DNA of 64,000 bases from an uncultured bacterium (GCA_942636505.2 CALOGB020000055.1:186001-250000); one strand, 5' to 3'; shown: positions 45,868 to 55,135, numbered from the stretch's first letter. Notes: generated by a model not told the origin, from the sequence alone. A program made the numbers and translations.

Positions 45868-47331
45868 ATGACGGTTAGCGTGAATATGGGCACCGACGGC
45901 AATGGTACTGCCGTCGGCGTCGACCTGGAGGAACTACTCGCCACCCGCCTGTTGGTGCAGGGCAATTCGGGCTCGGGAAAATCGCATCTGCTGCGCCGGC
46001 TGCTCGAGCGATCGGCGGGGCACGTCCAGCAGATCGTGATCGATCCGGAGGGCGATTTCGTGACGCTCGCGGGGCCGCACGGGCATGTCGTGATCGAGGC
46101 GGGCGACTATAGCGAACGCGAGATCGCACGGATCGCGACGCGGTTGCGCGAACATCGGACGTCCGCGGTGCTCAGCCTCGAAGGGCTGGAGGTCGAGGGG
46201 CAGATGCGGTGTGCGGCGTCGTTCCTCTCCGCGCTGTTCGATGCGCCGCGCGAGCATTGGTACCCGGTGCTGGTGGTGGTCGACGAAGCGCAGATGTTCG
46301 CGCCGGTGACCGGCGGCGAAGTCTCGGAAGAGGTGCGTCGCGCGTCGCTGGCGGCGATGACCAACCTGATGTGCCGCGGTCGCAAGCGCGGGCTCGCCGG
46401 GGTGATCGCGACTCAGCGTCTGGCGAAACTGGCAAAGAACGTCGCCGCGGAAGCGTCGAACTTCCTGATGGGCCGCACCTTCCTCGATATCGACATGGCA
46501 CGCGCGGCCGACCTGCTGGGCATGGAGCGACGCCAGGCCGAAGCGATTCGCGATCTCCAGCGCGGCACGTTCATGGCGCTTGGACCGGCAGTGTCGCGGC
46601 GGCCGATTACCGTGAAGATCGGCGACGTCGCGACGTCCGCGCGAAGTGGCAGCCCCAAGCTCACCCCCCTCCCCAGCGCCGCGCCGATGGACCTGCAGGA
46701 CCTGCTGTCCGAGCCGGTGGTCGACGCGCCCGAACTCGGTCTGATGTTCGATTCGCGCCCGCGTCGCGTGCCGGCGGAGGAACTGCTCGACGGCATCGCC
46801 CGCCCGCCCGAGCCACGCACCGCCGCGCCGCCTCCGCCCGAGAAGACCGACGACGAGGTCGAAGCGGTCTACGCCGACGTCTTCCGCGCGATCGTCGAGG
46901 ACCCTGAGTCGACGCTGCGTCCGCCATCGGTGCTGTTCCAGGATTTCCAGGTGCGCTGCCGGATGGGCGGCCTCGCCAAGCCGCCGCTCGACCTGCCCGG
47001 CTTCGTGCGTCGATTGAGCTGCGCCCGCGCCGGCATCTTCGACATGACCGACGAGGCGTGGACCGCGGCGCTCGACGTGGCGAGCGGCCTCCCCGACGAC
47101 ATGCTCGGCGCGTTCCTGCTAGTCGCGCGTGCGGCGCGCGAAGGCGAGCCCTGCCCCTCGGACGCACGCATCGCGGCAACGTACGGCACGAGTTCCCTCG
47201 GCCGAGTGAAGCGGCTGATCGGCTACATTGAAAGCCGCGAACTGATCGTGTGCCGCACCGATCTCGCCGGCAAACGCTCGATCACGATCCCAGGGCTGGG
47301 CTGGACGACACTGCCGGCGGAGGCGGCGTAG
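45868..47331 (+). CDS. DUF87/HerA-like ATPase
   Basis: 487-residue P-loop ATPase. Walker A GNSGSGKS is at 32-39 and Walker B VLVVVDEAQ at 134-142; the VTGGEVSEEVRRASL and RGRKRGLAGVIATQRLAKL regions are typical of the HerA/VirB4-like FtsK superfamily. From about 265 the protein continues with a proline-rich linker and a C-terminal domain not recognised. No nuclease partner (NurA) is adjacent. Start at 45868; an ATG at 45883 is an alternative. It converges on the next gene with 4 bp between stops. Confidence 0.82.
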   Translation: MTVSVNMGTDGNGTAVGVDLEELLATRLLVQGNSGSGKSHLLRRLLERSAGHVQQIVIDPEGDFVTLAGPHGHVVIEAGDYSEREIARIATRLREHRTSAVLSLEGLEVEGQMRCAASFLSALFDAPREHWYPVLVVVDEAQMFAPVTGGEVSEEVRRASLAAMTNLMCRGRKRGLAGVIATQRLAKLAKNVAAEASNFLMGRTFLDIDMARAADLLGMERRQAEAIRDLQRGTFMALGPAVSRRPITVKIGDVATSARSGSPKLTPLPSAAPMDLQDLLSEPVVDAPELGLMFDSRPRRVPAEELLDGIARPPEPRTAAPPPPEKTDDEVEAVYADVFRAIVEDPESTLRPPSVLFQDFQVRCRMGGLAKPPLDLPGFVRRLSCARAGIFDMTDEAWTAALDVASGLPDDMLGAFLLVARAAREGEPCPSDARIAATYGTSSLGRVKRLIGYIESRELIVCRTDLAGKRSITIPGLGWTTLPAEAA

Positions 47332-47335
47332 ATCG

Positions 47336-47779
47336 TCATCCGCGGATCGGGGTGAACTGCAACGACACGAACTGCCAGTCGCCCTTGATCCGTCGCGCGA
47401 CGAAGCCGGCCCGCAGCGCGCGCGTCTGCATCTGACCGTCCTTGCCGGGCATGGTGTAGGCGATCCGCATCGTGACGACACCGATCGTGCCAGCGGGCCG
47501 CGCGACGGTTTCGGTGATCGTCATCGGCGGTGCGGCCGATTTCTTGTCGGCTGCGTAGAACCCGATCACGCGCTCGCGGGAATCGACCTCGCCGACCGGA
47601 GACACCTCCTGGTATTCGGGCGCCATCATCGCGATCATCGCCGCCTGATCGAACTGGTTGCGGACCCGGACGAACGCCTCGGCCCGCTGACCGAGTTTTT
47701 GGGTATCGACCTCAACCGATTGCGCCGCGACGGGAGCACTAACCAACGCCGCCGCCGCTATCCCCAAAAATACCCGCAT
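47336..47779 (-). CDS. Secreted NTF2-fold (DUF4440-like) protein
   Basis: 147 residues with a signal peptide (cleavage near VAA-QS). The mature part has the cone-shaped NTF2-like pattern: an N-terminal helix (KLGQRAEAFVRVRNQFDQAAM), then APEYQEVSPVGEVDSRERVIGFY and a beta-sheet half ending GFVARRIKGDWQFVSLQFTP. Such proteins bind small ligands or act as immunity or stress proteins; no catalytic residues are evident. It is last in the gapR-headed series. Confidence 0.8.
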   Translation of the reverse strand: MRVFLGIAAAALVSAPVAAQSVEVDTQKLGQRAEAFVRVRNQFDQAAMIAMMAPEYQEVSPVGEVDSRERVIGFYAADKKSAAPPMTITETVARPAGTIGVVTMRIAYTMPGKDGQMQTRALRAGFVARRIKGDWQFVSLQFTPIRG

Positions 47780-47858
47780 TCTTGCCCCCGATGCAATGTT
47801 GCATAACGGCAATACACCTAAGCTTCGGGTGCAGCAATGACGCTGCCGGTTGCCGAAC

Positions 47859-48170
47859 CTAGAATGCGAACGCGATGGCGAGACCTGCGACGACGCCGAC
47901 TTGTACCATCGCGATGAGCTGGAGCCGACCGACGAATGGTTGCTTCCGTGTCTTGTGCCGGTAGCGATTGCGCGCCCAGAACGCGCCCGGGCTGCCGCCA
48001 AGTGCCGCGAACCAGAGCAAGCGGGATTCAGGAATGCGCCACGCGCCAGTCGATGATCGCCGCTTGTCGAGCGCGAACGCGGCGACCGTGATGACGTTGA
48101 CCAGCACCAGCAAGAGGACGCCCATGACGACAGCAAGCGCACTATTCGGCGCGGTCAACGGTCCTCGCAA
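47859..48170 (-). CDS. DUF1294 membrane protein
   Basis: 103 residues, or 88 from the ATG at 48125. Two hydrophobic helices bracket the DUF1294 pattern: KRRSSTGAWRIPESRLLWF, ALGGSPGAFWARNRYRHKT and KQPF. The full-length start overlaps the 3' end of the upstream secreted protein gene by 16 bp. Function unknown; the family is often fused to a cold-shock domain, absent here. Confidence 0.8.
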   Translation of the reverse strand: MRGPLTAPNSALAVVMGVLLLVLVNVITVAAFALDKRRSSTGAWRIPESRLLWFAALGGSPGAFWARNRYRHKTRKQPFVGRLQLIAMVQVGVVAGLAIAFAF

Positions 48171-48583
48171 CGGATCCGCATTTTAACCATGCGGACCTCT
48201 GCACGCTCGCCCGCATTCGCGCGCATCTTGACCATGTGGTCTTTCACACCAATCTGGAATTCCGCCGGCCCGGTAACAGTGCATACCATCCCGTTGGCGA
48301 TGCTGGCACACGCATCGACATATTGGCGTGCGTTAGTGATGACCGAGTCTTCAGCCGGACCGAGCCCCATCGAAACATAGCTCGATCCACCGAACAGCGC
48401 GGTACCCAGGCCACCGAGCGTCTTCAGCTCCCATGCGGCGTGGCCGTCAGACGGTTTCGCCGTCTTCATACCGAGCTCGGTCGCGATCCGCTGGCAGAAG
48501 CTGGCGTTGGCCGCCCCCTCATCCGACTGGGCGGGAGCGGCCATAGTGGCCAGCGCGAGGGCGGCGAGAAAACGAATGGTCAT
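48155..48583 (-). CDS. Secreted protein of unknown function
   Basis: 142 residues with a signal peptide (MTIRFLAALALATMAAPAQS). The mature region has a single conserved-looking cysteine trio (FCQRIATELG, DACASIANG, VCTVTG) and ends in a basic tail. The cysteines may form disulfides. I cannot name a family. It lies 86 bp after gapR and overlaps the DUF1294 gene. Confidence 0.68.
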   Translation of the reverse strand: MTIRFLAALALATMAAPAQSDEGAANASFCQRIATELGMKTAKPSDGHAAWELKTLGGLGTALFGGSSYVSMGLGPAEDSVITNARQYVDACASIANGMVCTVTGPAEFQIGVKDHMVKMRANAGERAEVRMVKMRIRCEDR

Positions 48584-48669
48584 AGCCGGACACTAAGCCG
48601 CAACCGATGACAGTTTTGTTAAACACGTCGAAACCGACGCGTTTGGCCGTCTCACCGCCCTGGCGATCC

Positions 48670-48936
48670 TCAGATCATCCCCAACGCCTGGAGGTAAACT
48701 TCGAGGATCGCTTCCTCCTCCTGATACTCTTCCTTCTTCTTCTTCCGGATCGACAGGATTTTCCGAATCGCCTTGGGGTCGTAGCCGCGACCCTTGGCTT
48801 CGGCCATCACGTCCTTGATGTCGTCCGAGATACCCTTCTTCTCTTCTTCGAGACGCTCGGCGCGCTCGATCAGCAAGCGCAGTTCGTCCGCTGCGACCGC
48901 GCCGCCGCCCATGCCGTGTTGCCGTTCGTCAGACAT
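48670..48936 (-). CDS. gapR: GapR-like nucleoid-associated protein (DUF2312)
   Basis: 88 residues matching GapR: a short acidic/glycine N terminus, then [43 protein letters not shown] and the lysine-rich [13 protein letters not shown] with the ending [10 protein letters not shown]. In Caulobacter this protein encircles overtwisted DNA and helps topoisomerases ahead of replication and transcription. The start at 48936 (MSDERQHG) is preferred over an upstream ATG that adds a non-conserved 19 residues. Confidence 0.93.
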   Translation of the reverse strand: MSDERQHGMGGGAVAADELRLLIERAERLEEEKKGISDDIKDVMAEAKGRGYDPKAIRKILSIRKKKKEEYQEEEAILEVYLQALGMI

Positions 48937-49126
48937 CGAAAATTCCCCACTCGCCAGCGCCCACGCGCCGGTCAAAAGCCAATCAAGATACAAGCCCGCA
49001 CCGGTGATCGCCGTCCGGAGACGTCCTGAATCATGCCGAATTGGGTGCGGGCCAGCGTCTAGGCGTTTACCGTGTTCGGCTCAAGCGACCCTGCGGGGGA
49101 TCGTCGCGAATCAATTGCAGCCGTTC

Positions 49127-49429
49127 TCAGACTACCGCGTTCTTCGCGACGCTCGCCTTCATCCGTTCGAGCTGCTCAGGCGTCGCGTCGCCCTGGTGGT
49201 GCGCCTTCCACTCCGCATAGGGCATCCCGTATACCGTCTCCCGTGCGGCATCCTTCGTCATGCCGCCCGCTTCCTCGACCCAGTCGGACAGGCAATTGCG
49301 ACAGAAGCCGGCCAAACCCATCAGGTCGACGTTCTGAGCGTCCTCGCGGTGGCGGAGATGACGGATCAGGCGACGAAACGCCTGCGCCGCTACGGCTTCG
49401 TCCAAAGTATCGAGGCGATCGGGGTTCAT
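49127..49429 (-). CDS. DUF1244 protein
   Basis: 100-residue soluble protein with the DUF1244 core: AFRRLIRHLRHREDAQNVDLMGLAGFCRNCL, then SDWVEEAGGMTK and YGMPYAEWKAHHQ. A C-x2-C (FCRNC) is present. The family is of unknown function but is regularly next to pyk and gapR in alphaproteobacteria, as here; the pyk start is 92 bp away on the other strand. Confidence 0.92.
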   Translation of the reverse strand: MNPDRLDTLDEAVAAQAFRRLIRHLRHREDAQNVDLMGLAGFCRNCLSDWVEEAGGMTKDAARETVYGMPYAEWKAHHQGDATPEQLERMKASVAKNAVV

Positions 49430-49521
49430 TACTATGCTCCGTGGTTGATCCCGCGGAGATAGGGTTTAAGGCCCGTCGCGGCAAAGACCTCCCCCAGGAA
49501 ACGCCGAGGAAGACGCACCGC

Positions 49522-50985
49522 ATGACCAAGGCCATCGCACCCCGTTCGCGCAAAGTCCGCATTCTCGCGACGCTCGGCCCTGCCAGCAGCACCCCCGAGA
49601 TGATCGCTACCCTCTTCCGTACCGGCGCGGACGCATTCCGCATTAACATGAGTCACGGCGACCAGCAGTCGAAGATCGCCGTGATCCAGGCGATTCGCGC
49701 GCTGGAGAAGGACTATGGTCGTCCGTCGACCATCCTTGCCGATCTCCAGGGGCCGAAGCTGCGCGTCGGCAAGTTCGACGGCGGCCGCACCGTACTCGAA
49801 ACCGGTTCGACCTTCGTGCTCGACCGCGATCCGACGCCGGGCGATGCGACCCGCGTCGAACTGCCGCACGACGAGATCTTCGCCGCGATCGAGCCGGGCG
49901 CGCGCCTGCTGCTCGACGACGGCAAGCTCGTGCTGCGCGTCGTGTCGCACAGCCCGCGTGAGATCACGACGCGGGTCGAGGTCGGCGGCGCGTTGTCGAA
50001 CAGCAAGGGGCTGAACGTCCCCGACGTGGTGCTGCCGATGGCCGCGCTGACCGAGAAGGATCGCAGCGATCTCGACTTCGCGGTCGACCAGGGCGTCGAC
50101 TGGATCGCGCTGTCGTTCGTGCAGCGCCCCGAGGATCTGTGGGAAGCGCGGAAACTGATCGGCGGCAAGGCGGCGCTGATGGCGAAGATCGAGAAGCCGG
50201 CGGCGATCGAGCGGCTCGAGGAGATCGTCGAGGCCTGCGACGGCGTGATGGTCGCGCGTGGCGATCTCGGCGTCGAACTGCCACCGCAGCAGGTGCCGCC
50301 GTTGCAGAAGCGCATCGTCGAGGTTTCGCGCCGGATGGGTCGCCCGGTGGTGGTCGCGACGCAGATGCTCGAATCGATGATTACCTCGCCGTCGCCGACG
50401 CGGGCGGAAGTGTCCGACGTCGCGACCGCGGTGTATGACGGCGCCGACGCGATCATGCTGTCGGCGGAGAGCGCGGCGGGCGCGTGGCCGGTCGAATCGG
50501 TGGCGATGATGGATGCGATCGGCGTGTCGGTCGAGGCCGATCCCGAGCACGGCGACCGCATGCACTTCACCGTGATGAAGCCCGATCCGACGACCGCGGA
50601 CGCGCTCGCCGAGGCGGCGAAGACGATCGCCGCGACGGTGTCGGCGGTGGCGATCATCTGCTTCACGACGTCGGGCTCGACCGCGCGCCGCATCGCGCGC
50701 GAGCGGCCGTCGGTGCCGCTGCTGGTGCTGACGCCGAGCCAGGAGACCGCGCGGCGGCTCGGGCTGCTGTGGGGGACGCATGCGGTGCACACGCGCGACG
50801 TCGAGTCGTTCGAGGACATGGTGGCGAAGTCGAAGCGGATGGCGTTGCGGCATGGGATGGCCAAGGCCGGCGACCGCGTGATCGTGCTGGCGGGCGTGCC
50901 GTTCCGGACGCCTGGGTCGACGAATGTGCTGCATGTGGTGCGGATCGTCGGGGATGAGCTGAAGGGGCATCACTCGCAGGTTTGA
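49522..50985 (+). CDS. pyk: Pyruvate kinase
   Basis: 487 residues; last step of glycolysis, making pyruvate and ATP. The barrel motifs ILATLGPASS and INMSHG, the MAKIEKPAAIERLEEIVEACDGVMVARGDLG catalytic strand and the C-terminal allosteric domain (SGSTARRIARERP) are all present. The start at 49522 (MTKAIAPRSRKV) follows GAGGAAG. Nothing recognisable as a terminator follows in the first 60 bases. Confidence 0.96.
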   Translation: MTKAIAPRSRKVRILATLGPASSTPEMIATLFRTGADAFRINMSHGDQQSKIAVIQAIRALEKDYGRPSTILADLQGPKLRVGKFDGGRTVLETGSTFVLDRDPTPGDATRVELPHDEIFAAIEPGARLLLDDGKLVLRVVSHSPREITTRVEVGGALSNSKGLNVPDVVLPMAALTEKDRSDLDFAVDQGVDWIALSFVQRPEDLWEARKLIGGKAALMAKIEKPAAIERLEEIVEACDGVMVARGDLGVELPPQQVPPLQKRIVEVSRRMGRPVVVATQMLESMITSPSPTRAEVSDVATAVYDGADAIMLSAESAAGAWPVESVAMMDAIGVSVEADPEHGDRMHFTVMKPDPTTADALAEAAKTIAATVSAVAIICFTTSGSTARRIARERPSVPLLVLTPSQETARRLGLLWGTHAVHTRDVESFEDMVAKSKRMALRHGMAKAGDRVIVLAGVPFRTPGSTNVLHVVRIVGDELKGHHSQV

Positions 50986-51091
50986 GTGTTTTGGCGACCT
51001 GCACTGGCGGTGCGCGCGGATTGTCGATCACTGCCACGCAGATGCAGTCCTGTGCCGTCCTGTAATGGGTAAAGTGGGCCCAGCCCCAACC

Positions 51092-51167
51092 GTTCCCCCG
51101 CGAACGCGGGGGTCCAGGGTACCAAAGCGCTACGGTATTTAGCTGGGCCCCCGCGTCCGCGGGGGAA
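51092..51167. repeat. Paired palindromic repeat, family B, copy 3
   Basis: GTTCCCCCGCGAACGCGGGG facing CCCCGCGTCCGCGGGGGAAC, about 35 bases apart, centre with CAAAGCGCTACGGTATTTAG. Same geometry as the pairs at 12120-12170 and 41700-41779. Confidence 0.82.
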
Positions 51168-51298
51168 CTGCCTTGGTTTAGGTCGCGTCCGCCTCGTGCC
51201 GGCACTGCATTCAGGCCGGAGCACCAACGAACGCCACCCCTGCCCCGTCATGCCGGGTCCGTTCCGCATGCTCGCCGCCCCGTGGAGTATGTGGAACG

Positions 51299-51324
51299 GT
51301 GGGCCCCGGCTTCCGCCGGGGTGA
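51299..51324. repeat. Half-element of family A repeat
   Basis: A single GGGCCCCGGC-TT-CCGCCGGGGTG unit without an inverted partner nearby, lying between the family B and family A pairs upstream of cstA. Probably the remnant of a former pair. Confidence 0.7.
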
Positions 51325-51443
51325 CGGAAATGAGGTGTATGTCGGGCTTTAAGTGAGGTGCCTGATGATCGCGCGGCACTCTAATCCAGCTCGCTGTTCC
51401 GACGGGTTTGCCAGAACCGTATCACTCGTCACCAACCACCGGC

Positions 51444-51548
51444 CCCACCCCGGCGAAGGCCGGGGCCCAATTGGGGAACGGCAATGGCGACGCTCTCCGC
51501 TCCGTTACTGCGACCTTTCCACCTGGGCCCCGGCCTTCGCCGGGGTGG
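51444..51548. repeat. Paired palindromic repeat, family A, copy 3
   Basis: Arms CCACCCCGGCGAAGGCCGGG and the complement, facing each other, with the shared centre CGTTACTGCGACCTTTCC. Ends about 100 bp before the cstA start. Confidence 0.85.
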
Positions 51549-51646
51549 AGTTTGCCGCCGGAGCCGAACGTAATCCAATCTAGGCTAGCGCTCCCCGCCC
51601 GAATACGCGATGCCGCGCAGACGGACCGCACGGGAGGGCGAACGCT

Positions 51647-53701
51647 ATGACTTTACGCGAGAAGATCGGTTGGGGCGCACTGGCCCTGCTCGCGGCCTGC
51701 GCGCTCGCGGTCGTCGCGTTCGAGCGCGGCGAGCATGTCAACGCACTGTGGATCGTTACCGCGGCCGTCTCCGTCCAGCTGATCGCGTACCGGTTCTACG
51801 CACGGTATATCGCGCGGCATGTGATGCAGCTCGACCCGTCGCGCCCCACCCCGGCGCTGCGCCGCGCCGACGGGCTCGACTACGTCGCGACGGATCGCAA
51901 CGTCCTGTTCGGCCACCACTTCGCCGCCATCGCCGGTGCCGGCCCGCTCGTCGGCCCCGTGCTTGCCGCGCAGATGGGCTATCTCCCCGGCACGCTCTGG
52001 ATCCTCGCCGGCGTCGTGCTCGCCGGCGCGGTGCAGGACTTCATGATCCTGTTCATCTCGATGCGGCGTGACGGGCGGTCGCTCGGCGAACTGATCCGGA
52101 TGGAGATGGGCGCGGTCCCCGGCGTGATCGCGCTGGTCGGCGCGTTCGCGATCATGGTCATCATTCTCGCCGTGCTCGCGCTGATCGTCGTGAGAGCGCT
52201 CGCCGGCAGCCCATGGGGCCTGTTCACCGTCGCCGCGACGATTCCGCTGGCGTTCCTGATGGGCATCTACACGCGCTGGATCCGGCCCGGGAAGGTCGGC
52301 GAAGTCTCCGTTCTCGGCGTCATCGGGCTGCTGGCCGCGATCGTCTATGGCGGTACGGTTGCTGCCTCGCCGACGCTCGCACCGCTGTTCACGCTGACCC
52401 CGGTTCAGCTGTGCGTCCTGATGGTCGGCTACGGCGCGGTCGCATCTGTTCTCCCGGTGTGGCTGCTGCTGGCCCCCCGCGACTACCTGTCCACCTTCCT
52501 CAAGATCGGCGCGATCGTCGCGCTGGCGATCGGCATCGCGGTCGTCGCGCCACCGTTGCGGATGCCCGCGCTCACCCCGTTCATCGACGGTAGCGGCCCG
52601 GTCTGGTCGGGCGGGCTCTTCCCGTTCCTGTTCATCACAATCGCGTGCGGCGCGGTGTCGGGCTTCCACGCGCTGATCGCGAGCGGCACCACGCCCAAGC
52701 TCATCGCCAGCGAAGGCGACGCGCAGTTCATCGGCTATGGCGCGATGCTGATGGAGAGCTTCGTCGCGATCATGGCGCTGGTCGGCGCGTCGATCCTCGA
52801 TCCCGGCGTGTATTTCGCGATGAACAGCCCGGCGGCGGTGGTCGGGACCGACTTCGCCTCGGCCGCGACCGCGGTGACGGCGATGGGCTTCCCGATCACG
52901 CCGGAGACGCTCGCACAGACCGCGAAGGACGTCGGCGAGACCACGATCGTATCGCGCACGGGCGGCGCGCCGACGCTGGCGGTGGCGATGTCGGAGATCT
53001 TCAGCCACCTCGTCGGCGGGCAGGCGATGAAGGCGTTCTGGTATCACTTCGCGATCCTGTTCGAGGCGCTGTTCATCCTCACCGCGGTCGATGCGGGCAC
53101 GCGTGCCGGTCGGTTCATGCTGCAGGATTTGATCGGGCTTGCGGTGCCGTCGTTCCGCAATGCCTCGGCGATCGTGCCGGGGCTGATCGCGACCGCGCTG
53201 TGTGTCGTTGCCTGGGGCTTCTTCCTGTATCAGGGCGTCACCGATCCCTTGGGCGGCGTGAACACGCTGTGGCCGCTGTTCGGCATCTCGAACCAGATGC
53301 TCGCGGCGGTTGCGCTGGTGCTGGCGACGGTCGTGCTGTTCCGGATGAAGCGCCAGCGCTACGCGTGGGTGACGATCCTGCCCGCCGCGTGGCTTTGCCT
53401 GTGCACGATCACCGCCGGGCTGATGAAGCTGTTCGCGAGCGATCCCAAGGTTGGTTTCCTCGCTCACGCGTCGAAGTTCGCGGATGCGGCGGCGCGGGGC
53501 GAGCTGCTCGCGCCCGCCAAGACGATGGCGGAGATGCAGCGGATCGTTCTAAACGACCGGATCGACGCCGGGCTGTGCGCGCTGTTCCTGGCGGTGGTGC
53601 TGTCGATCGTTTTCTTTGGGATTCGGACGTGTCTTGCCGCGCTGAAGATCGACCGGCCGACGGTGACCGAAGTCCCGCCGCAGTTGGTGGCCGCAGAATG
53701 A
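51647..53701 (+). CDS. cstA: CstA family carbon-starvation transporter
   Basis: 684-residue inner-membrane protein with about 16 hydrophobic helices. CstA/BtsT members import pyruvate or peptides when carbon is short. The family core HHFAAIAGAGPLVGPVLAAQMGYLPGTLWI is present near residue 85. The start at 51647 (MTLREKIGWG) follows a strong ribosome site. Its last codons overlap the ATG of ybdD (ATGA at 53698-53701). Confidence 0.94.
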   Translation: MTLREKIGWGALALLAACALAVVAFERGEHVNALWIVTAAVSVQLIAYRFYARYIARHVMQLDPSRPTPALRRADGLDYVATDRNVLFGHHFAAIAGAGPLVGPVLAAQMGYLPGTLWILAGVVLAGAVQDFMILFISMRRDGRSLGELIRMEMGAVPGVIALVGAFAIMVIILAVLALIVVRALAGSPWGLFTVAATIPLAFLMGIYTRWIRPGKVGEVSVLGVIGLLAAIVYGGTVAASPTLAPLFTLTPVQLCVLMVGYGAVASVLPVWLLLAPRDYLSTFLKIGAIVALAIGIAVVAPPLRMPALTPFIDGSGPVWSGGLFPFLFITIACGAVSGFHALIASGTTPKLIASEGDAQFIGYGAMLMESFVAIMALVGASILDPGVYFAMNSPAAVVGTDFASAATAVTAMGFPITPETLAQTAKDVGETTIVSRTGGAPTLAVAMSEIFSHLVGGQAMKAFWYHFAILFEALFILTAVDAGTRAGRFMLQDLIGLAVPSFRNASAIVPGLIATALCVVAWGFFLYQGVTDPLGGVNTLWPLFGISNQMLAAVALVLATVVLFRMKRQRYAWVTILPAAWLCLCTITAGLMKLFASDPKVGFLAHASKFADAAARGELLAPAKTMAEMQRIVLNDRIDAGLCALFLAVVLSIVFFGIRTCLAALKIDRPTVTEVPPQLVAAE

Positions 53702-53886
53702 TCCGCGCGCTCTACGCGAAGGCGCGAGAGACCGCGCTGCTGATGGTCGGCGTGCCGTCCTATGCGGCCTATTGCCAGCACATGGCCGAGCGGCATCCGG
53801 ACCACGTCCCGATGGACGAACGCGCGTTCTTCCGCGATCGGCAGGAGGCACGGTACGGCAGCAAGGGCGGGGGACGTTGCTGTTGA
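53698..53886 (+). CDS. ybdD: YbdD/YjiX-like CstA accessory protein
   Basis: 62-residue cytoplasmic protein of the family that is always paired with CstA/BtsT transporters and needed for their activity in E. coli. The pattern LLMVGVPSYAAYCQHMAERHPD and MDERAFFRDRQEARYG with GGGRCC at the end is diagnostic. Its stop overlaps the TTG start proposed for the next gene. Confidence 0.92.
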   Translation: MIRALYAKARETALLMVGVPSYAAYCQHMAERHPDHVPMDERAFFRDRQEARYGSKGGGRCC

Positions 53887-54401
53887 CCGACGTGCCTTCG
53901 ACTGTCGCGCGACTCCGGGCGGCGACGGCGAGCGATCACGACGCGGTCGATGCGGGTTTCGGGCGCTACGACCTGACCGATGCGGACGATTACCGCGCGT
54001 TCCTGATCGCGCATGCCAGGGCTTTGCCGGCGGTCGAGGCGTGGCTCGCTGCGATACCAGGACTGGCGGCGGTGCGGTCGCGAGAAGCGGCGCTGGCCGA
54101 GGATCTTGCCGCGCTGGGTGAGGATATGCCCGCGCCGATGACGTTCGACGTCCCTGCGAGCACGGCCGCCGGTTGGGGCGCGATGTATGTTGTCGAGGGC
54201 TCGCGGCTCGGCGGCATCATGTTGTCGCGGTCGGTGCCCGAAGGGATGCCCTCGGCCTATCTCGGTGCGAAACATCTGTCCGGAGAATGGCGCGCCTTGC
54301 TCGCCGCGATTGATGACGAGCCTGCCGACGAGGCCTGGGTCGAGCAGGCCATCGTCGGCGCCAGGGCGACGTTCGACCTGTATCGTCGCGCGCCGGCCTG
54401 A
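53883..54401 (+). CDS. Biliverdin-producing heme oxygenase
   Basis: 172 residues if a TTG at 53883 is used; the TTGA overlaps the ybdD stop (TGA at 53884-53886). A GTG at 53892 is the alternative. The heme-iron histidine is H19 (ATASDHDAVD) and the distal helix is YVVEGSRLGGIMLSR, as in bacterial heme oxygenases of the phytochrome-associated type. Heme opening gives biliverdin, CO and iron. Usually it feeds a bacteriophytochrome; none is in the window. Linkage to cstA-ybdD by overlaps is unusual. Confidence 0.88.
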   Translation: MTDVPSTVARLRAATASDHDAVDAGFGRYDLTDADDYRAFLIAHARALPAVEAWLAAIPGLAAVRSREAALAEDLAALGEDMPAPMTFDVPASTAAGWGAMYVVEGSRLGGIMLSRSVPEGMPSAYLGAKHLSGEWRALLAAIDDEPADEAWVEQAIVGARATFDLYRRAPA

Positions 54402-54403
54402 TA

Positions 54404-54706
54404 TTACCGCAAGAGCTTCGGTGCTTCCTTGCGGATCATGTCCTGGACCTTGCCCGCGAACAGCCCGAGGATGCCGGGCAGGTCGACGACCGCGTGGACG
54501 TTGGTCTCGAACACGGTGACCGCGCTCGCGATCGTCTGGCCCATCGCCTGGACGGTGAAGTGCAGCGTATCGCCGTCCCAACGCTGCTCAGTCACCGACC
54601 CCCCGGGGATCTTGTCGCTGATCTTGCCGATCCCCCCGTCGAGCCGCGCGCGGACCGCGGTCTTGCCGAGCTGATGGGGGACGTCGACGGTGATGGGAGT
54701 GCCCAT
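54404..54706 (-). CDS. Polyhydroxyalkanoic acid system family protein
   Basis: 100-residue protein with ITVDVPHQLGKTAVRARLDGG and the ending IRKEAPKLL, typical of small PHA-system proteins (PHA_gran_rgn). The role is not fixed; members are found with PHA metabolism genes or alone. Its stop is only two bases from the heme oxygenase stop. It follows the VOC gene by 9 bp. Confidence 0.82.
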   Translation of the reverse strand: MGTPITVDVPHQLGKTAVRARLDGGIGKISDKIPGGSVTEQRWDGDTLHFTVQAMGQTIASAVTVFETNVHAVVDLPGILGLFAGKVQDMIRKEAPKLLR

Positions 54707-54715
54707 GTCTATTCC

Positions 54716-55135
54716 TTAAGTCGCGAAAATCATGTCGTCGTTGGCGAACGCCTTGAACTCGAGTGCGTTGCCGCTGGGATCGAGAAAGAACATTGTCGCC
54801 TGCTCGCCGGGCTCGCCCTCGAAGCGGATATACGGCGCGATCCCGAACTGGACACCGGCGGCGGTGACGCGTTCGGAGAGCGCGGTCCAGTCGTCCATCG
54901 TCAGGACGACGCCGAAATGGGGGACGGGGACGGCGTGGCCGTCGACCGCGTTCTCGACCGCGACCGGTTTGGCCGAGGGGTCAAGGTGGGCGACGATCTG
55001 GTGGCCGAACAGGTCGAAATCGATCCAGTGGTCACTGGAGCGGCCTTCGCGGCAGCCAAGGGTGGCGCCGTAGAAGGTGCGGGCTGCGGTGAGGTCGTGG
55101 ACCGGGAAGGCTAGGTGGAAGGGGCGTAGGGTCAT
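54716..55135 (-). CDS. VOC-superfamily (glyoxalase/dioxygenase-like) protein
   Basis: 139 residues with the paired beta-alpha-beta-beta-beta fold. The pattern [42 protein letters not shown] and [13 protein letters not shown] gives the likely metal ligands H7, H64-type and E near the end. The start at 55135 ([10 protein letters not shown]) is chosen; in-frame upstream sequence crosses a repeat. Substrate unknown. Confidence 0.88.
   Translation of the reverse strand: MTLRPFHLAFPVHDLTAARTFYGATLGCREGRSSDHWIDFDLFGHQIVAHLDPSAKPVAVENAVDGHAVPVPHFGVVLTMDDWTALSERVTAAGVQFGIAPYIRFEGEPGEQATMFFLDPSGNALEFKAFANDDMIFAT

Larger units (their letters stand above)
50986..51646. other. 660-bp non-coding region with three repeats
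   Basis: Between pyk and cstA I see no supportable gene. It holds a family B pair (51092-51167), half of a family A element (51299-51324) and a complete family A pair (51444-51548). The last 100 bases before cstA contain a purine-rich GGGAGGGCGAACGCT ribosome site and probably the cstA promoter. Confidence 0.8.

Noticed and set aside
49432-50973. 513-codon minus-strand frame opposite pyk
   Set aside because: His/Arg-rich antisense frame with no domain; pyk motifs are complete.
51653-53467. 604-codon minus-strand frame opposite cstA
   Set aside because: Charged, low-complexity antisense frame; cstA on the other strand has clear membrane helices and the family core.
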